Below are positions 1 to 8,585 of a stretch of 32,780 nt of DNA, in pieces. A program made the translations under genes and the position numbers. The DNA is taken from contig JAUNPZ010000027.1 in the NCBI GenBank assembly GCA_030536455.1, positions 1 through 32,780 on the forward strand, read 5' to 3'. Source of the stretch: Lachnospiraceae bacterium. GTDB taxonomy: Bacteria > Bacillota > Clostridia > Lachnospirales > Lachnospiraceae. Every line of letters begins with the position of its first letter. Position 1 is the stretch's first letter. Below the pieces are notes generated by a model. The model ran no database searches, was not told the DNA's origin, and was given only the letters and a program-made list of their open reading frames with translations.

Positions 1-1587
1 TGCATGTGTTTTCGTTCCCTTATCATATCCGATGCCGACTGCCAGAATCCTCCCTGTATAATAAGAAGGTTCACCGAGTTTTCCCTGGAACCGAAGCAGA
101 TATTTCCGTTCTTTAATCTGTTTGATTGCTGCTTCCGGTGTATAATCAACCTTTAATTCCAAAATGATTCCATCATCAGACGGATTATTGGGATAAAAGA
201 TAAAATCTACATATCCGATGCCGGCTTTATCTTCTCTTACAACTCGATACTGATCTCTCGCAGACAAATATACCAGATTTACGATAGCCGATAACTCTAC
301 CTCATTGTTATAATTCAGAATCGGAGTTTCCGTATCATGCGCATAGGAAAGAATTTCAGCCATTGTTTTCACATCTCCGCACTTCGTTGCCCGCATCATA
401 CGGCCGGAAGCTTTCGCCAAACGATGCATGTACCCCAGAGCTTCCTCTTTTTTCAAAAGCACACCAAAGTTATCCATCAATTCTTTATTCGGAATCGAAA
501 CCATCCCATCTTCATAAGTCAGCAGCCCGTAAACAACCATTGCCGAAAAAATTTCATCTCTTGTGCGCAGGTCCATAGAAGTAGCTGCATATTCATGAAC
601 TTCTGCCGGGACAGCTTCTCCCGACACCATAAGCGCTAAATCCTCTTTTACATCAGCTATGTTATTCTGAATATAATAGAAAATCTCATCATACGGCCCC
701 GATGTTGTCCAATAATTATAAAGCTGATTATTCAGCAGGGCAAATACCACAGAGCGAGGATTATATATCTTTTCCCCCGATGCCGTGCAGTACCCATCGT
801 ACCAAAGCCGGAGTCCCTCTCTGGTCACTTTTGGATTCCTGCAGTTTTCGAGATATCTGCCGTAAAGCATATCTACTTCTTTTTCCGTAAAGCCAAAATA
901 ACTGCTGTAACGCTCCATCGTCGCCATGTTGTATTCTGCAAACATATTCAGTTCGGAACCTCCGGAATATTTCGAAATCGGAAGAATTCCTGTCATATAG
1001 GCCAAGGATACATAAGCCCGGTCTTTTAATAAATCTTTCAAAAATAAAAGATAAGATTTCTGATTTTCCTCCGTGACAAATGACATATGAAACACAGCAT
1101 CCCATTCATCTAAAACAAACAAAAACTTATCTCCTGTTTTCAGACGAACCCTTTCAAAATCATCTGCTGCACTCTCCCTATCCTGAAATGGAACCTCCGG
1201 GTAAGCTTCCCGCAAATCCATTTTCAGTTTCCGCTTCACGCTGTCTATATATGCATCGTAAGTATCAATTTCCCCATCCGTCCGGCTGAAATCCATATAA
1301 ACAACATGATGTCGGTTTCTATGCATCTTATATTCATTTGTTCTTGAAATGTCCAGATTATCAAATATATCTGCACTGTCTGCACCCATACAGAAAAAAG
1401 CGCCTATCATATTTGCCATCACGGTTTTTCCAAAACGACGGGGTCTTGTAATACAAATATAATTTTTTCCCTGCTCTGCCAGCGGACATAACTCTTCCAG
1501 CAAACTTGTTTTATCAACAAAATAAGGTTTCTGCACTTCACTTTTATAAAGCGCATATGCCGAATCACTGTCCAGATAAAAACCCAT
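1..1587 (-). CDS. AAA-ATPase-like protein with C-terminal PD-(D/E)XK nuclease-like domain (partial)
   Basis: The minus-strand frame is open without a stop for 529 codons from an ATG at 1587 to the window edge, so the C-terminus is missing. The ATG follows a GGGAGGGGG ribosome binding site. An N-terminal P-loop domain has the degenerate Walker A RRFGKT (about residues 50-55) and Walker B FLFVLDEWD (acidic D160-E161). Near the end, VDFIF and ILELK supply D461, E477 and K479, the D...ExK pattern of PD-(D/E)XK nucleases. This is the architecture of the 'AAA-ATPase-like plus DUF1703-type nuclease' family, which is widespread and often multi-copy in gut Clostridia and Bacteroidetes and has no firmly known role. 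It reads as clearly more AT-rich than the glycolytic genes beside it, which suggests separate ancestry. The family call is confident, the function is not. Confidence 0.85.
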   Translation of the reverse strand, partial: MGFYLDSDSAYALYKSEVQKPYFVDKTSLLEELCPLAEQGKNYICITRPRRFGKTVMANMIGAFFCMGADSADIFDNLDISRTNEYKMHRNRHHVVYMDFSRTDGEIDTYDAYIDSVKRKLKMDLREAYPEVPFQDRESAADDFERVRLKTGDKFLFVLDEWDAVFHMSFVTEENQKSYLLFLKDLLKDRAYVSLAYMTGILPISKYSGGSELNMFAEYNMATMERYSSYFGFTEKEVDMLYGRYLENCRNPKVTREGLRLWYDGYCTASGEKIYNPRSVVFALLNNQLYNYWTTSGPYDEIFYYIQNNIADVKEDLALMVSGEAVPAEVHEYAATSMDLRTRDEIFSAMVVYGLLTYEDGMVSIPNKELMDNFGVLLKKEEALGYMHRLAKASGRMMRATKCGDVKTMAEILSYAHDTETPILNYNNEVELSAIVNLVYLSARDQYRVVREDKAGIGYVDFIFYPNNPSDDGIILELKVDYTPEAAIKQIKERKYLLRFQGKLGEPSYYTGRILAVGIGYDKGTKTHA

Positions 1588-1684
1588 AAATCCTGCACCC
1601 CCTCCCAAACCCAATCGATATCCAGTTATTACGTCAATCATAACATAGATTTTCCGGTTCCGCAATCAATCCTTCTTGCCACTG

Positions 1685-1731
1685 AAAAAACCGGCAGCCG
1701 CCCCCATAATCGCAGGAAGCGTCTGCCGGTT
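1685..1731 (-). terminator. Intrinsic terminator after tpiA
   Basis: The arms AACCGGCAG (1689-1697) and CTGCCGGTT (1723-1731) pair perfectly. On the minus strand the stem is followed directly by six T. It lies just beyond the tpiA stop codon and would end the gap-pgk-tpiA unit. Confidence 0.8.
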
Positions 1732-1749
1732 TCTTATTTGTTTCAATCC

Positions 1750-2502
1750 TTACTTGTTGTAATTCACAATCTTCCCAAAGTCTGGCTTTAAGGAAGCGCC
1801 GCCTACTAAGCCGCCGTCGATATCTGCCTGAGCAAATAACTCCGGAGCGGAGGAAGCGGATACAGAGCCGCCGTACTGGATACGGATTGCTTCAGCGGTT
1901 GCCTCATCGTAAATCTCGCCGATGCATGCGCGGATTGCTGCACATACTTCTTCTGCCTGCTCGGTCGTTGCTACCTTGCCGGTTCCGATTGCCCAGATTG
2001 GCTCGTATGCGATTACAGCGGTCTTTGCCTGCTCTGCAGTTACGTTTAAGAAGGCAATCTTAATCTGCTGGCGGATCCAGTCGATGGTGATGCCCTGCTC
2101 TCTCTGAGTTAAGGACTCACCGCAGCAGATGATTGGGGTGATGCCGTGCTCGAACGCCTTTAAGACTTTCTTATTCACGGTCTCGTCGGTCTCTGCAAAG
2201 TACTCTCTTCTCTCGGAATGGCCGATGATGACATACTTCACGCCTGCGTCTACCAGCATGTTCGGAGAAATCTCGCCGGTATAAGCGCCCTTCTCCTCAT
2301 AGTACATATTCTCTGCACCGATGTTGATGTTGGTTCCCTTTGCAGCTTCCATCGCCGGGATGATATCGATAGCCGGTACGCAGAACACAACGTCCACTTC
2401 GTCATTCACCACCAATGGTTTTAAGGTTTCTACTAATGCCACAGCCTCAGATGGAGTCATGTTCATCTTCCAGTTGCCGGCGATAATTTTCTTTCTTGCC
2501 AT
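1750..2502 (-). CDS. tpiA: Triosephosphate isomerase
   Basis: This cytoplasmic glycolytic enzyme interconverts dihydroxyacetone phosphate and glyceraldehyde 3-phosphate. The 250-residue length is normal for the family. Catalytic residues are visible: K12 in GNWKMN, H95 in IIGHSERR and E167 in [12 protein letters not shown], the last leading into loop 6. A longer reading frame starts 12 codons upstream inside the pgk end, but the chosen ATG has an AAGGGGG ribosome binding site about 8 nt away and gives the canonical MARKK start. Only 13 nt separate it from the pgk stop, and its ribosome binding site abuts that stop codon, so translational coupling is likely. It is the last gene of the gap-pgk-tpiA set. 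Confidence 0.97.
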   Translation of the reverse strand: MARKKIIAGNWKMNMTPSEAVALVETLKPLVVNDEVDVVFCVPAIDIIPAMEAAKGTNINIGAENMYYEEKGAYTGEISPNMLVDAGVKYVIIGHSERREYFAETDETVNKKVLKAFEHGITPIICCGESLTQREQGITIDWIRQQIKIAFLNVTAEQAKTAVIAYEPIWAIGTGKVATTEQAEEVCAAIRACIGEIYDEATAEAIRIQYGGSVSASSAPELFAQADIDGGLVGGASLKPDFGKIVNYNK

Positions 2503-2515
2503 GATAAAATCCCCC

Positions 2516-3730
2516 TTATCTGTTGTCTGCTGCTGCAACGCCTGGCAGTTCCTTGCCCTCTAAGAATTCCAGGGAAGCGCCGCCGCCGGTGGAGATATGG
2601 GTCATCTTGTCTGCAAAGCCCAGTCTCTTGACTGCGTTTACAGAGTCGCCGCCGCCGATTACGGTGGTTGCATCTGCAAGCTCTGCTACTGCACGGCAGA
2701 TTTCCAGAGTACCCTCTGCGAAGTTTGCGAACTCGAATACGCCCATCGGTCCGTTCCATACTACGGTCTTAGCGCCTTCCAGTGCCTTCTTGTATAATTC
2801 AATGGTCTTCGGTCCGATATCAAAGCCAGACCAGCCAGCTTCCAGGGTATCCACTACCTTCTTCTCGGTATCGTCCTTGAATTCCTTGCCTTCTACATGG
2901 TCAACCGGCAGAAGCAGGTTTACGCCTCTCTCCTGTGCCTTCTTTACCATCTCTAATGCGTAATCTAACTGGTCCTCTTCGCATAAGGAGTTGCCGATTT
3001 CCTGGCCCTGAGCCTTTAAGAAGGTGTAAGCCATGCCGCCGCCGATGATTAAGGTGTCAACCTTCTCTAACAGGTTGTTGATAACCTTGATCTTATCGGA
3101 AACCTTAGCGCCGCCCAGGATTGCTGCGAACGGACGAACCGGATTCTCAACTGCCTGTCCTAAGAACTTAATCTCCTTCTCCATCAGATAGCCGACTACG
3201 TTCTCCTTGGTGTACTTGGTTACGCCTACGTTGGAGCAGTGTGCTCTGTGAGCGGTACCAAATGCATCGTTTACGAAGATGCCGTTGTCGCAAAGTGCTG
3301 CCAGCTCTTTTGCATAGCCCTCTGCAGCCTCATCCTTGCCGTACTTGGTCTCTTCTACTCTGTAACGGGTATTCTCCAGTAACAGAACCTCGCCGTCCTT
3401 TAAGTCAGCAGCCAGAGCCTGGGTTTCCGGACCGGTAACAACCGGGTCGCTTACGAACTTAACTTCTACGCCTAAACGCTCGCTTAATGCAGGGGCAACC
3501 GGAGCTAAGGACATAGCCGGTACCGGCTCGCCCTTCGGCTTGCCTAAATGAGAGCACAGGATTACTCTTGCGCCCTGGTCTAATAACTTCTTAATGGTTG
3601 GGATTGCGCCGTCGATACGGTTGTAGTTCTGAATCACGCCTTCCTTTAACGGTACGTTAAAGTCGCAGCGAACTAATACTTTCTTGCCCTGTAAATCCTT
3701 TAAATCATCTACGGTTTTCTTATTTAACAT
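2516..3730 (-). CDS. pgk: Phosphoglycerate kinase
   Basis: It transfers phosphate from 1,3-bisphosphoglycerate to ADP in glycolysis. The 404-residue protein is full length. Family motifs include [10 protein letters not shown] near the N-terminus, CSHLGKPKG, the hinge-region WNGPMGVFE and the C-terminal [13 protein letters not shown] nucleotide-binding loop. It lies between gap (upstream) and tpiA (13 nt downstream). The start has a purine-rich GAAAGGGG site at a rather long distance, about 12 nt. A terminator hairpin lies between gap and pgk, so pgk may depend on read-through or on a weak promoter in the 70-bp gap, where a TATAAT sits only a few bases before the ATG without a good -35 box. 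Confidence 0.97.
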   Translation of the reverse strand: MLNKKTVDDLKDLQGKKVLVRCDFNVPLKEGVIQNYNRIDGAIPTIKKLLDQGARVILCSHLGKPKGEPVPAMSLAPVAPALSERLGVEVKFVSDPVVTGPETQALAADLKDGEVLLLENTRYRVEETKYGKDEAAEGYAKELAALCDNGIFVNDAFGTAHRAHCSNVGVTKYTKENVVGYLMEKEIKFLGQAVENPVRPFAAILGGAKVSDKIKVINNLLEKVDTLIIGGGMAYTFLKAQGQEIGNSLCEEDQLDYALEMVKKAQERGVNLLLPVDHVEGKEFKDDTEKKVVDTLEAGWSGFDIGPKTIELYKKALEGAKTVVWNGPMGVFEFANFAEGTLEICRAVAELADATTVIGGGDSVNAVKRLGFADKMTHISTGGGASLEFLEGKELPGVAAADNR

Positions 3731-3801
3731 GGTGGATTATACCCCTTTCCTATGACGTTTTTTATAGTCCCAAGGGAAATCTGAACGATTCCCACGCAGG
3801 C

Positions 3802-3832
3802 AAAAAGGGCCCGGTCCAAAGACCGGACCCTT
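3802..3832 (-). terminator. Intrinsic terminator between gap and pgk
   Basis: On the minus strand a 10-bp GC-rich stem (3811-3820 region with 3821-3830 region, one G-U pair, UUUG loop) is followed by TTTTTG. It lies just after the gap stop and before pgk. It probably limits expression of pgk-tpiA relative to gap. Confidence 0.8.
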
Positions 3833-3856
3833 AAGGTCTTAGTTTATTACGAGAAA

Positions 3857-4888
3857 TTAAGCTAACTCAGCGAAGTACTTAATGGTGCGAACCATCTGGC
3901 TGGTGTAGGAGTTCTCGTTATCATACCAGGAAACTACCTGAACCTCGTATAAGTCATCGGTAATCTTGCTAACCATGGTCTGGGTAGCATCGAATAAGGA
4001 ACCGTACTTCATGCCGATAACGTCAGAAGATACTAACGGATCCTCGTTGTAGCCGAAGGATGCGGAAGCTGCTGCCTTCATAGCTGCGTTGATTGCTTCT
4101 GCGGTTACATCGGTACCCTTAACAACTGCGGTTAAGATGGTGGTGGAGCCGGTCGGTACCGGAACACGCTGTGCGGAACCGATTAACTTGCCGTTTAACT
4201 CTGGGATAACCAGGCCGATTGCCTTAGCTGCGCCGGTGCTGTTTGGAACGATGTTAGCAGCGCCTGCTCTTGCTCTTCTTAAGTCGCCCTTTCTGTGTGG
4301 TCCGTCTAAGATCATCTGGTCGCCGGTGTAAGCGTGGATGGTGCTCATGATACCGGACTGGATTGGAGCGTAGTCATTCAGAGCCTTAGCCATAGGAGCT
4401 AAGCAGTTGGTGGTACAGGAAGCTGCGGAGATGATGGTATCATCTGCAGTTAAGGTGTTCTCATTTACGGAGAATACGATGGTCTTTAAGTCCTTGCCTG
4501 CCGGTGCGGAGATAACAACCTTCTTAGCGCCTGCATCGATATGAGCCTGAGCCTTGTCCTTAGAGCAGTAGAAACCGGTACACTCTAATACTACGTCTAC
4601 GCCTAACTCGCCCCATGGAAGGTCTGCTGCCTTTGGCTCTTTGTAAATGGTGATCTTCTTGCCGTCTACAGTGATGGAATCTTCGCCTGCTTCTACGGTG
4701 TGTAAGCCTTCACCGATGTGTCCGCAGTATCCGCCCTGTGCAGTATCATACTTTAACAGGTTTGCCAGCATCTTAGGATCGGTTAAATCGTTGATTGCTA
4801 CAACATCATAACCCTCTGCGCCGAACATCTGACGGAATGCCAGACGGCCAATACGTCCAAAACCATTAATTGCTACTTTTACTGCCAT
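3857..4888 (-). CDS. gap: Glyceraldehyde-3-phosphate dehydrogenase, NAD-type
   Basis: It oxidises and phosphorylates glyceraldehyde 3-phosphate to 1,3-bisphosphoglycerate. At 343 residues it is slightly longer than the usual ~335. The Rossmann motif INGFGRIGR is at residues 7-15. D34 (AINDLTD) favours NAD over NADP. The catalytic Cys158 lies in [12 protein letters not shown] and His185 in [10 protein letters not shown]. The C-terminus carries the usual SWYDNENSY motif. The start follows a strong AGGAGG site. A near-consensus promoter lies 64 bp upstream, making this the first and probably most highly expressed gene of the glycolytic unit. Confidence 0.98.
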   Translation of the reverse strand: MAVKVAINGFGRIGRLAFRQMFGAEGYDVVAINDLTDPKMLANLLKYDTAQGGYCGHIGEGLHTVEAGEDSITVDGKKITIYKEPKAADLPWGELGVDVVLECTGFYCSKDKAQAHIDAGAKKVVISAPAGKDLKTIVFSVNENTLTADDTIISAASCTTNCLAPMAKALNDYAPIQSGIMSTIHAYTGDQMILDGPHRKGDLRRARAGAANIVPNSTGAAKAIGLVIPELNGKLIGSAQRVPVPTGSTTILTAVVKGTDVTAEAINAAMKAAASASFGYNEDPLVSSDVIGMKYGSLFDATQTMVSKITDDLYEVQVVSWYDNENSYTSQMVRTIKYFAELA

Positions 4889-4951
4889 GATTGAATTCCT
4901 CCTATTTTCTCTTACTTAAAAGATTTGTTAAATAATAATCAACCTTTATCT

Positions 4952-4980
4952 ATTGTACCTAACTTTCTAGGAAATGGCAA
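4952..4980 (-). promoter_or_regulatory. Sigma-A promoter of gap
   Basis: On the minus strand TTGCCA (4980-4975) and TACAAT (4957-4952) are separated by exactly 17 bp. It leads into gap with a leader of about 55 nt. Confidence 0.8.
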
Positions 4981-5024
4981 GTCCTTTTTCAAAACTTTAT
5001 CGTAAAGATTGTGATTGGTTTTTG

Positions 5025-5070
5025 AAAAACTTTTCGGCATTTTTCCCAAAACCGTTTTTCTGGAAATGCC
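5025..5070 (-). terminator. Weak terminator after the Na/Pi cotransporter gene
   Basis: GGCATTT (minus strand, 5070-5064) pairs with AAATGCC (5042-5036), directly after the stop codon. A run of five T follows 6 nt past the stem. The imperfect tail makes this tentative. Confidence 0.4.
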
Positions 5071-6744
5071 TTACATCTCATTCTTCACATATCCGGCCAG
5101 ATTGTATGCATGGTCGCTGATCCGCTCCAGATTGCTGACGATATCCAGGAAAACCACGCCGGCAGAAGTCTCGCACAGGCCGTTGGAAAGACGGCGGATA
5201 TGCTCCTCTCTCAGCTCCTCTTCCATTCCGTCCACCACATCCTCATACTGGCTGACCTTCCGCACCTCATCCATGCTTCCGGAACGTCTCGCCTCGATGG
5301 AATGGGAAAATGCCTTCAGCACGTTCTCTCCGATGGCCTCCAGGTCATTCCTTCCCACCTCGGAGATGCTCACCTCATGCTCCTTTAAGTAATCGGCAGA
5401 TTCCGCCAGGTTCTCCACATGAGCCGCCACACGGGCAATGTCGCTGATGCTGTAGAACAGATTGTTCACCACCAGCTTCTGACGTTCATTTAAAGAAAGG
5501 TTATCCACCTTGACCAGATACTCCACCAATACCGTCTCCATACGGCTGATGGTCTTTTCCTCCCTGTAAATCTCGTCCGTGGACACCTCGCCCGGATGGG
5601 TCAGGGCTTTAATTGCCTGCTGCACATTTTTCAGCGTGGTCTGTCCCATATGGATGACCTCCAGCGCTGCCACCTCAATGGCCATAGCCGGGGACTCGAA
5701 GATACGCTCGTCCAGATGACGGACCGCCACCGCATCCTCGCTCTCCTCCCGTTCCTCGGATTCTCCTGCAGTCTCTTTCACAAACAGAGCCGACAGCTTC
5801 ACCAGAAGATTGGCAAATGGATACAAAAGCAGGGTGTTCGTAATATTAAAGAAGGTATGGAACATGGAAATCTGCAGGGCATTGATCGGGCCATGCGCAA
5901 ATTCCGGCATCACAAAGGAAAGCAGATACACGCCGATTCCGAAGATCACCGCTCCGATGGTATTAAACATCAGATGGATGGCCGCCGCCCGCTTTGCCGT
6001 CCGGTTTGCTCCCGTACTGGAAAGAACCGCGGTGATACAGGTTCCGATGTTCTGTCCCAGGGTAATGTAAACCGCCGCCGCAAAGGATACTGAGCCGTTC
6101 ATGGCCAGAGTCTGCAGGATGCCGACGGATGCGGTCGAGCTCTGCACCAGACCGGTAATAACCGCGCCGGACAGGATGCCCAGAATCGGGTTGCCGCCCA
6201 GCACCCGGAAAATCTCCGAGAAAATCGGCGCATCCGCGTAAGGTCCGACGGAGCCGGACATAAAGGTAAGTCCGATAAATAAAAGGCCCATTCCGATAAA
6301 GATTTCCCCGATGGTCTGGTTCTTCGTCTTTTTGGAAAAGGTGGACAGCGCCACGCCGATGGCGGCCAGTGCCGGCGCAAAAAAGGATGGCTGCAGCATG
6401 GCAAATGCGTCCCCAAGGAAGTTTAACGACATCATCCATGCGGTGATGGTGGTTCCGATGTTGGCGCCCATGATCACGCCCACCGCCTGAGTCAGGTTCA
6501 GGATTCCTGCATTCACAAAGCCCACCACCATAACGGTCGTGGCCGAGCTGCTGTGGAGAATGGCGGTAATCAGCGCGCCAAGAAACACGCCTAACACCCG
6601 TTTGTCCGTCACCATTCCCAAAAACTGATTCATCTTGCTTCCGGCTGTCTTCTGCATGCCGTCTCCCATTACGTTCATTCCGTAAAGGAAGATTCCCAGT
6701 CCACCCAGAAACTTAAATACATTCGAAATATGTTCGATAGCCAT
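5071..6744 (-). CDS. Na/Pi-cotransporter family membrane protein with PhoU-like C-terminal domain
   Basis: The family (PF02690) uses sodium to move phosphate across the membrane. In bacteria it may export or import phosphate. The start at 6744 was chosen because AGAGAGGA precedes it and the sequence then reads MAIEHISNVFKFLGGLGIFL. A frame-extending ATG 16 codons upstream lacks support. The membrane half shows the two duplicated signature repeats: HSSSATTVMVVG with ANIGTTITAW, then VQSSTASVGILQTL with QNIGTCITAV. The soluble C-terminal part (roughly residues 345-557) is helical and charged, and matches PhoU-type regulatory domains. The fusion is common in Firmicutes. It is a single gene with its own promoter, divergent from sdaAB. 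Confidence 0.88.
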   Translation of the reverse strand: MAIEHISNVFKFLGGLGIFLYGMNVMGDGMQKTAGSKMNQFLGMVTDKRVLGVFLGALITAILHSSSATTVMVVGFVNAGILNLTQAVGVIMGANIGTTITAWMMSLNFLGDAFAMLQPSFFAPALAAIGVALSTFSKKTKNQTIGEIFIGMGLLFIGLTFMSGSVGPYADAPIFSEIFRVLGGNPILGILSGAVITGLVQSSTASVGILQTLAMNGSVSFAAAVYITLGQNIGTCITAVLSSTGANRTAKRAAAIHLMFNTIGAVIFGIGVYLLSFVMPEFAHGPINALQISMFHTFFNITNTLLLYPFANLLVKLSALFVKETAGESEEREESEDAVAVRHLDERIFESPAMAIEVAALEVIHMGQTTLKNVQQAIKALTHPGEVSTDEIYREEKTISRMETVLVEYLVKVDNLSLNERQKLVVNNLFYSISDIARVAAHVENLAESADYLKEHEVSISEVGRNDLEAIGENVLKAFSHSIEARRSGSMDEVRKVSQYEDVVDGMEEELREEHIRRLSNGLCETSAGVVFLDIVSNLERISDHAYNLAGYVKNEM

Positions 6745-6809
6745 AATGGTCCTCTCTGTGGTAAATGTAGTCTCACGGCGAAACCGCCGCATTTTTTTCC
6801 AACTCTTTT

Positions 6810-6839
6810 ATGATACCATAAACCCGGAAACGGTTTCAA
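6810..6839 (-). promoter_or_regulatory. Promoter of the Na/Pi cotransporter gene
   Basis: On the minus strand TTGAAA (6839-6834) and TATCAT (6815-6810) are separated by 18 bp, about 65 bp upstream of the chosen start. Confidence 0.6.
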
Positions 6840-6876
6840 TCACATTTCTCATTTTTGTAAAGTTTATATAAAAAAT

Positions 6877-6954
6877 TTGTAAAGTCTGTAAAATCAGAGT
6901 AAAATTATTTTTCTGAATTCAGCCTTGTATTTTCTCCCCCGACACTGATATACT
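6877..6954 (+). promoter_or_regulatory. Two tandem promoters for sdaAB-sdaAA
   Basis: The distal promoter is TTGTAA (6877-6882), 17 bp, TAAAAT (6900-6905). The proximal one is TTGTAT (6925-6930), 18 bp, TATACT (6949-6954). The transcript leader then contains a GCGGCT/AGCCGC hairpin (6966-6971 with 6988-6993) before the AGGAGA ribosome binding site. No riboswitch class was recognised. Confidence 0.55.
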
Positions 6955-7022
6955 GAAGGTAACCTGCGGCTGCCCGCTCCTGCGCCAAGCCGCTGCGAAA
7001 CATCTCACTCAGGAGAACAACC

Positions 7023-7682
7023 ATGAACGTATTTGATATCATCGGCCCCATTATGATTGGGCCATCCAGCTCCCACACGGCCGGAGCTGCCAGAATCGGA
7101 AAGGCCGCCCGTCTGCTGTTAGGAGAACCGCCGGTCAAGGCAGAAATCTTCTTCCACGGCTCTTTTGCAAAAACCTACCGGGGACACGGTACCGACAAGG
7201 CCGTCATCGGCGGCCTCTTAGGCTTTGACCCCTGGGACACCCGGATCCGGGACAGCCAGCGCCTGGCCGAAAAGGCCGGCGTCTCCATCCATATCGCCAC
7301 CGGAACCCTGGATGACGTCCATCCCAATACCGTCCGCATCACCATGACCGGCGCTTCCGGAAAAACCGCAGTCCTCCAGGGCGCCAGCGTAGGCGGCGGA
7401 AATATCCAGATTACCCAGATCAACGGAATGGATGTGGATTTTTCCGGCCAGTATCCCACCCTGATCGTCCTGCACCGCGACCATCCCGGCGTGATTGCCC
7501 AGGTGACCACCCTGGTTTCCAGCCGCCAGGCTAATATCTGCAACTTCCGGCTGAGCCGTCAGGAAAAGGGCGGACTGGCGATTATGACCATCGAGATGGA
7601 CCAGAGCATGGACGAGGCCTCCGCGGAGGAAATCAAAGCCTTGGCGAATGTGGTGGACGTCATCTTATTTAAATTGAATTAA
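7023..7682 (+). CDS. sdaAB: L-serine dehydratase, iron-sulfur type, beta subunit
   Basis: With the alpha subunit next door it deaminates L-serine to pyruvate and ammonia using an oxygen-labile 4Fe-4S cluster. The N-terminal motif GPSSSHTAGAARIG (residues 13-26) is the family signature. The C-terminal ~75 residues (VLHRDHPGVIAQVTTLV onward) form an ACT domain, which probably senses serine. At 219 residues it is the usual size for a split Firmicutes beta chain. An AGGAGA site precedes the ATG. The alpha gene begins 15 nt after its stop, so the two are surely co-transcribed. Confidence 0.95.
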   Translation: MNVFDIIGPIMIGPSSSHTAGAARIGKAARLLLGEPPVKAEIFFHGSFAKTYRGHGTDKAVIGGLLGFDPWDTRIRDSQRLAEKAGVSIHIATGTLDDVHPNTVRITMTGASGKTAVLQGASVGGGNIQITQINGMDVDFSGQYPTLIVLHRDHPGVIAQVTTLVSSRQANICNFRLSRQEKGGLAIMTIEMDQSMDEASAEEIKALANVVDVILFKLN

Positions 7683-7697
7683 GCAAGGAGATTTTAC

Positions 7698-8585
7698 ATG
7701 AAAATATCTTATGATACGGTAGAAGAACTGGCCGAGCTGGCCGAAGCACATGGCCAGCGGATTTCCGACATCGTGCTTAAGGAGCAGGCACAGGCCATGG
7801 AACGCTCCGAAGAAGAGGTTTATGAAACCATGCGGCAAAGCTTTCAGGTCATGCGCCAGTCCGTAAAGGACGGCATGAATCCGGATTTAAGAAGCGCCAG
7901 CGGATTGAGCGGCGGAGCCGCCTATAAGATGAAGCGGGCCGTGGACCAGGGCCGGAATCATTTCGGCTATCTGTTCGGCAATGCCATGAGCATGGCCCTG
8001 GCCGTGGCGGAATATAATTCCTGCATGGGCAAAATTGTGGCGGCCCCCACCGCAGGCTCCTGCGGCGTCCTTCCGGCCGCCCTGATTTCCGTTATGGAGG
8101 ACAAAAACATCCCGGAGGAGGATATCGTAATGTCCTTATTTACCGCCTCCGCCGTGGGTATGGTCATTGCCAAAAATGCCTCCATCTCCGGAGCGGAGGG
8201 CGGCTGCCAGGCGGAGGTCGGCTCTGCATCCGCCATGGCGGCCTGCGCCCTGACGGAGCTGTTCGGCGGCAGCCCACAGATGGTAGTCACAAGCTGCGCC
8301 ATCGCCTTAAAGAATATCCTGGGCCTGGTCTGCGACCCGGTAGCCGGCCTGGTGGAGGTTCCCTGCATCAAACGGAACGCCATGGGCGTCTCCAACGCAT
8401 TCGTGGCCTGCGAGCTGGCCTGCGCCGGAATCACCTCCGCCATTCCGGCCAGTGAAGTCATCGATTCCATGAAGAAGGTGGGGCAGCAGATGTCCTCCTC
8501 CTTAAAAGAAACCGCAGAAGGCGGACTGGCTGCCACCCCGACCGGATGCCGGCTGTGCCAGCAGATATTTGGAAATTACCAGTAA
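7698..8585 (+). CDS. sdaAA: L-serine dehydratase, iron-sulfur type, alpha subunit
   Basis: This is the catalytic cluster-binding chain (295 residues, normal length). Cys170 (GAEGGCQAEVG), Cys212 (VCDPVAG) and Cys223 (VPC) have the 42- and 11-residue spacing of the 4Fe-4S ligands in characterised type 2 serine dehydratases. The motif APTAGSCGVLPA (around residues 116-127) is also conserved. A ribosome binding site, AAGGAG, lies in the short gap after sdaAB. The last 10 bp overlap the tail of the convergent GH88 gene, and no terminator is visible between the two. Confidence 0.95.
   Translation: MKISYDTVEELAELAEAHGQRISDIVLKEQAQAMERSEEEVYETMRQSFQVMRQSVKDGMNPDLRSASGLSGGAAYKMKRAVDQGRNHFGYLFGNAMSMALAVAEYNSCMGKIVAAPTAGSCGVLPAALISVMEDKNIPEEDIVMSLFTASAVGMVIAKNASISGAEGGCQAEVGSASAMAACALTELFGGSPQMVVTSCAIALKNILGLVCDPVAGLVEVPCIKRNAMGVSNAFVACELACAGITSAIPASEVIDSMKKVGQQMSSSLKETAEGGLAATPTGCRLCQQIFGNYQ

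Noticed and set aside
6961-7022. Possible riboswitch in the sdaAB leader
   Set aside because: Only a single 6-bp hairpin is visible and no conserved riboswitch core was recognised.
7967-8536. A 189-codon minus-strand frame inside sdaAA
   Set aside because: sdaAA has complete cluster ligands and normal length. The antisense frame has no start signals.
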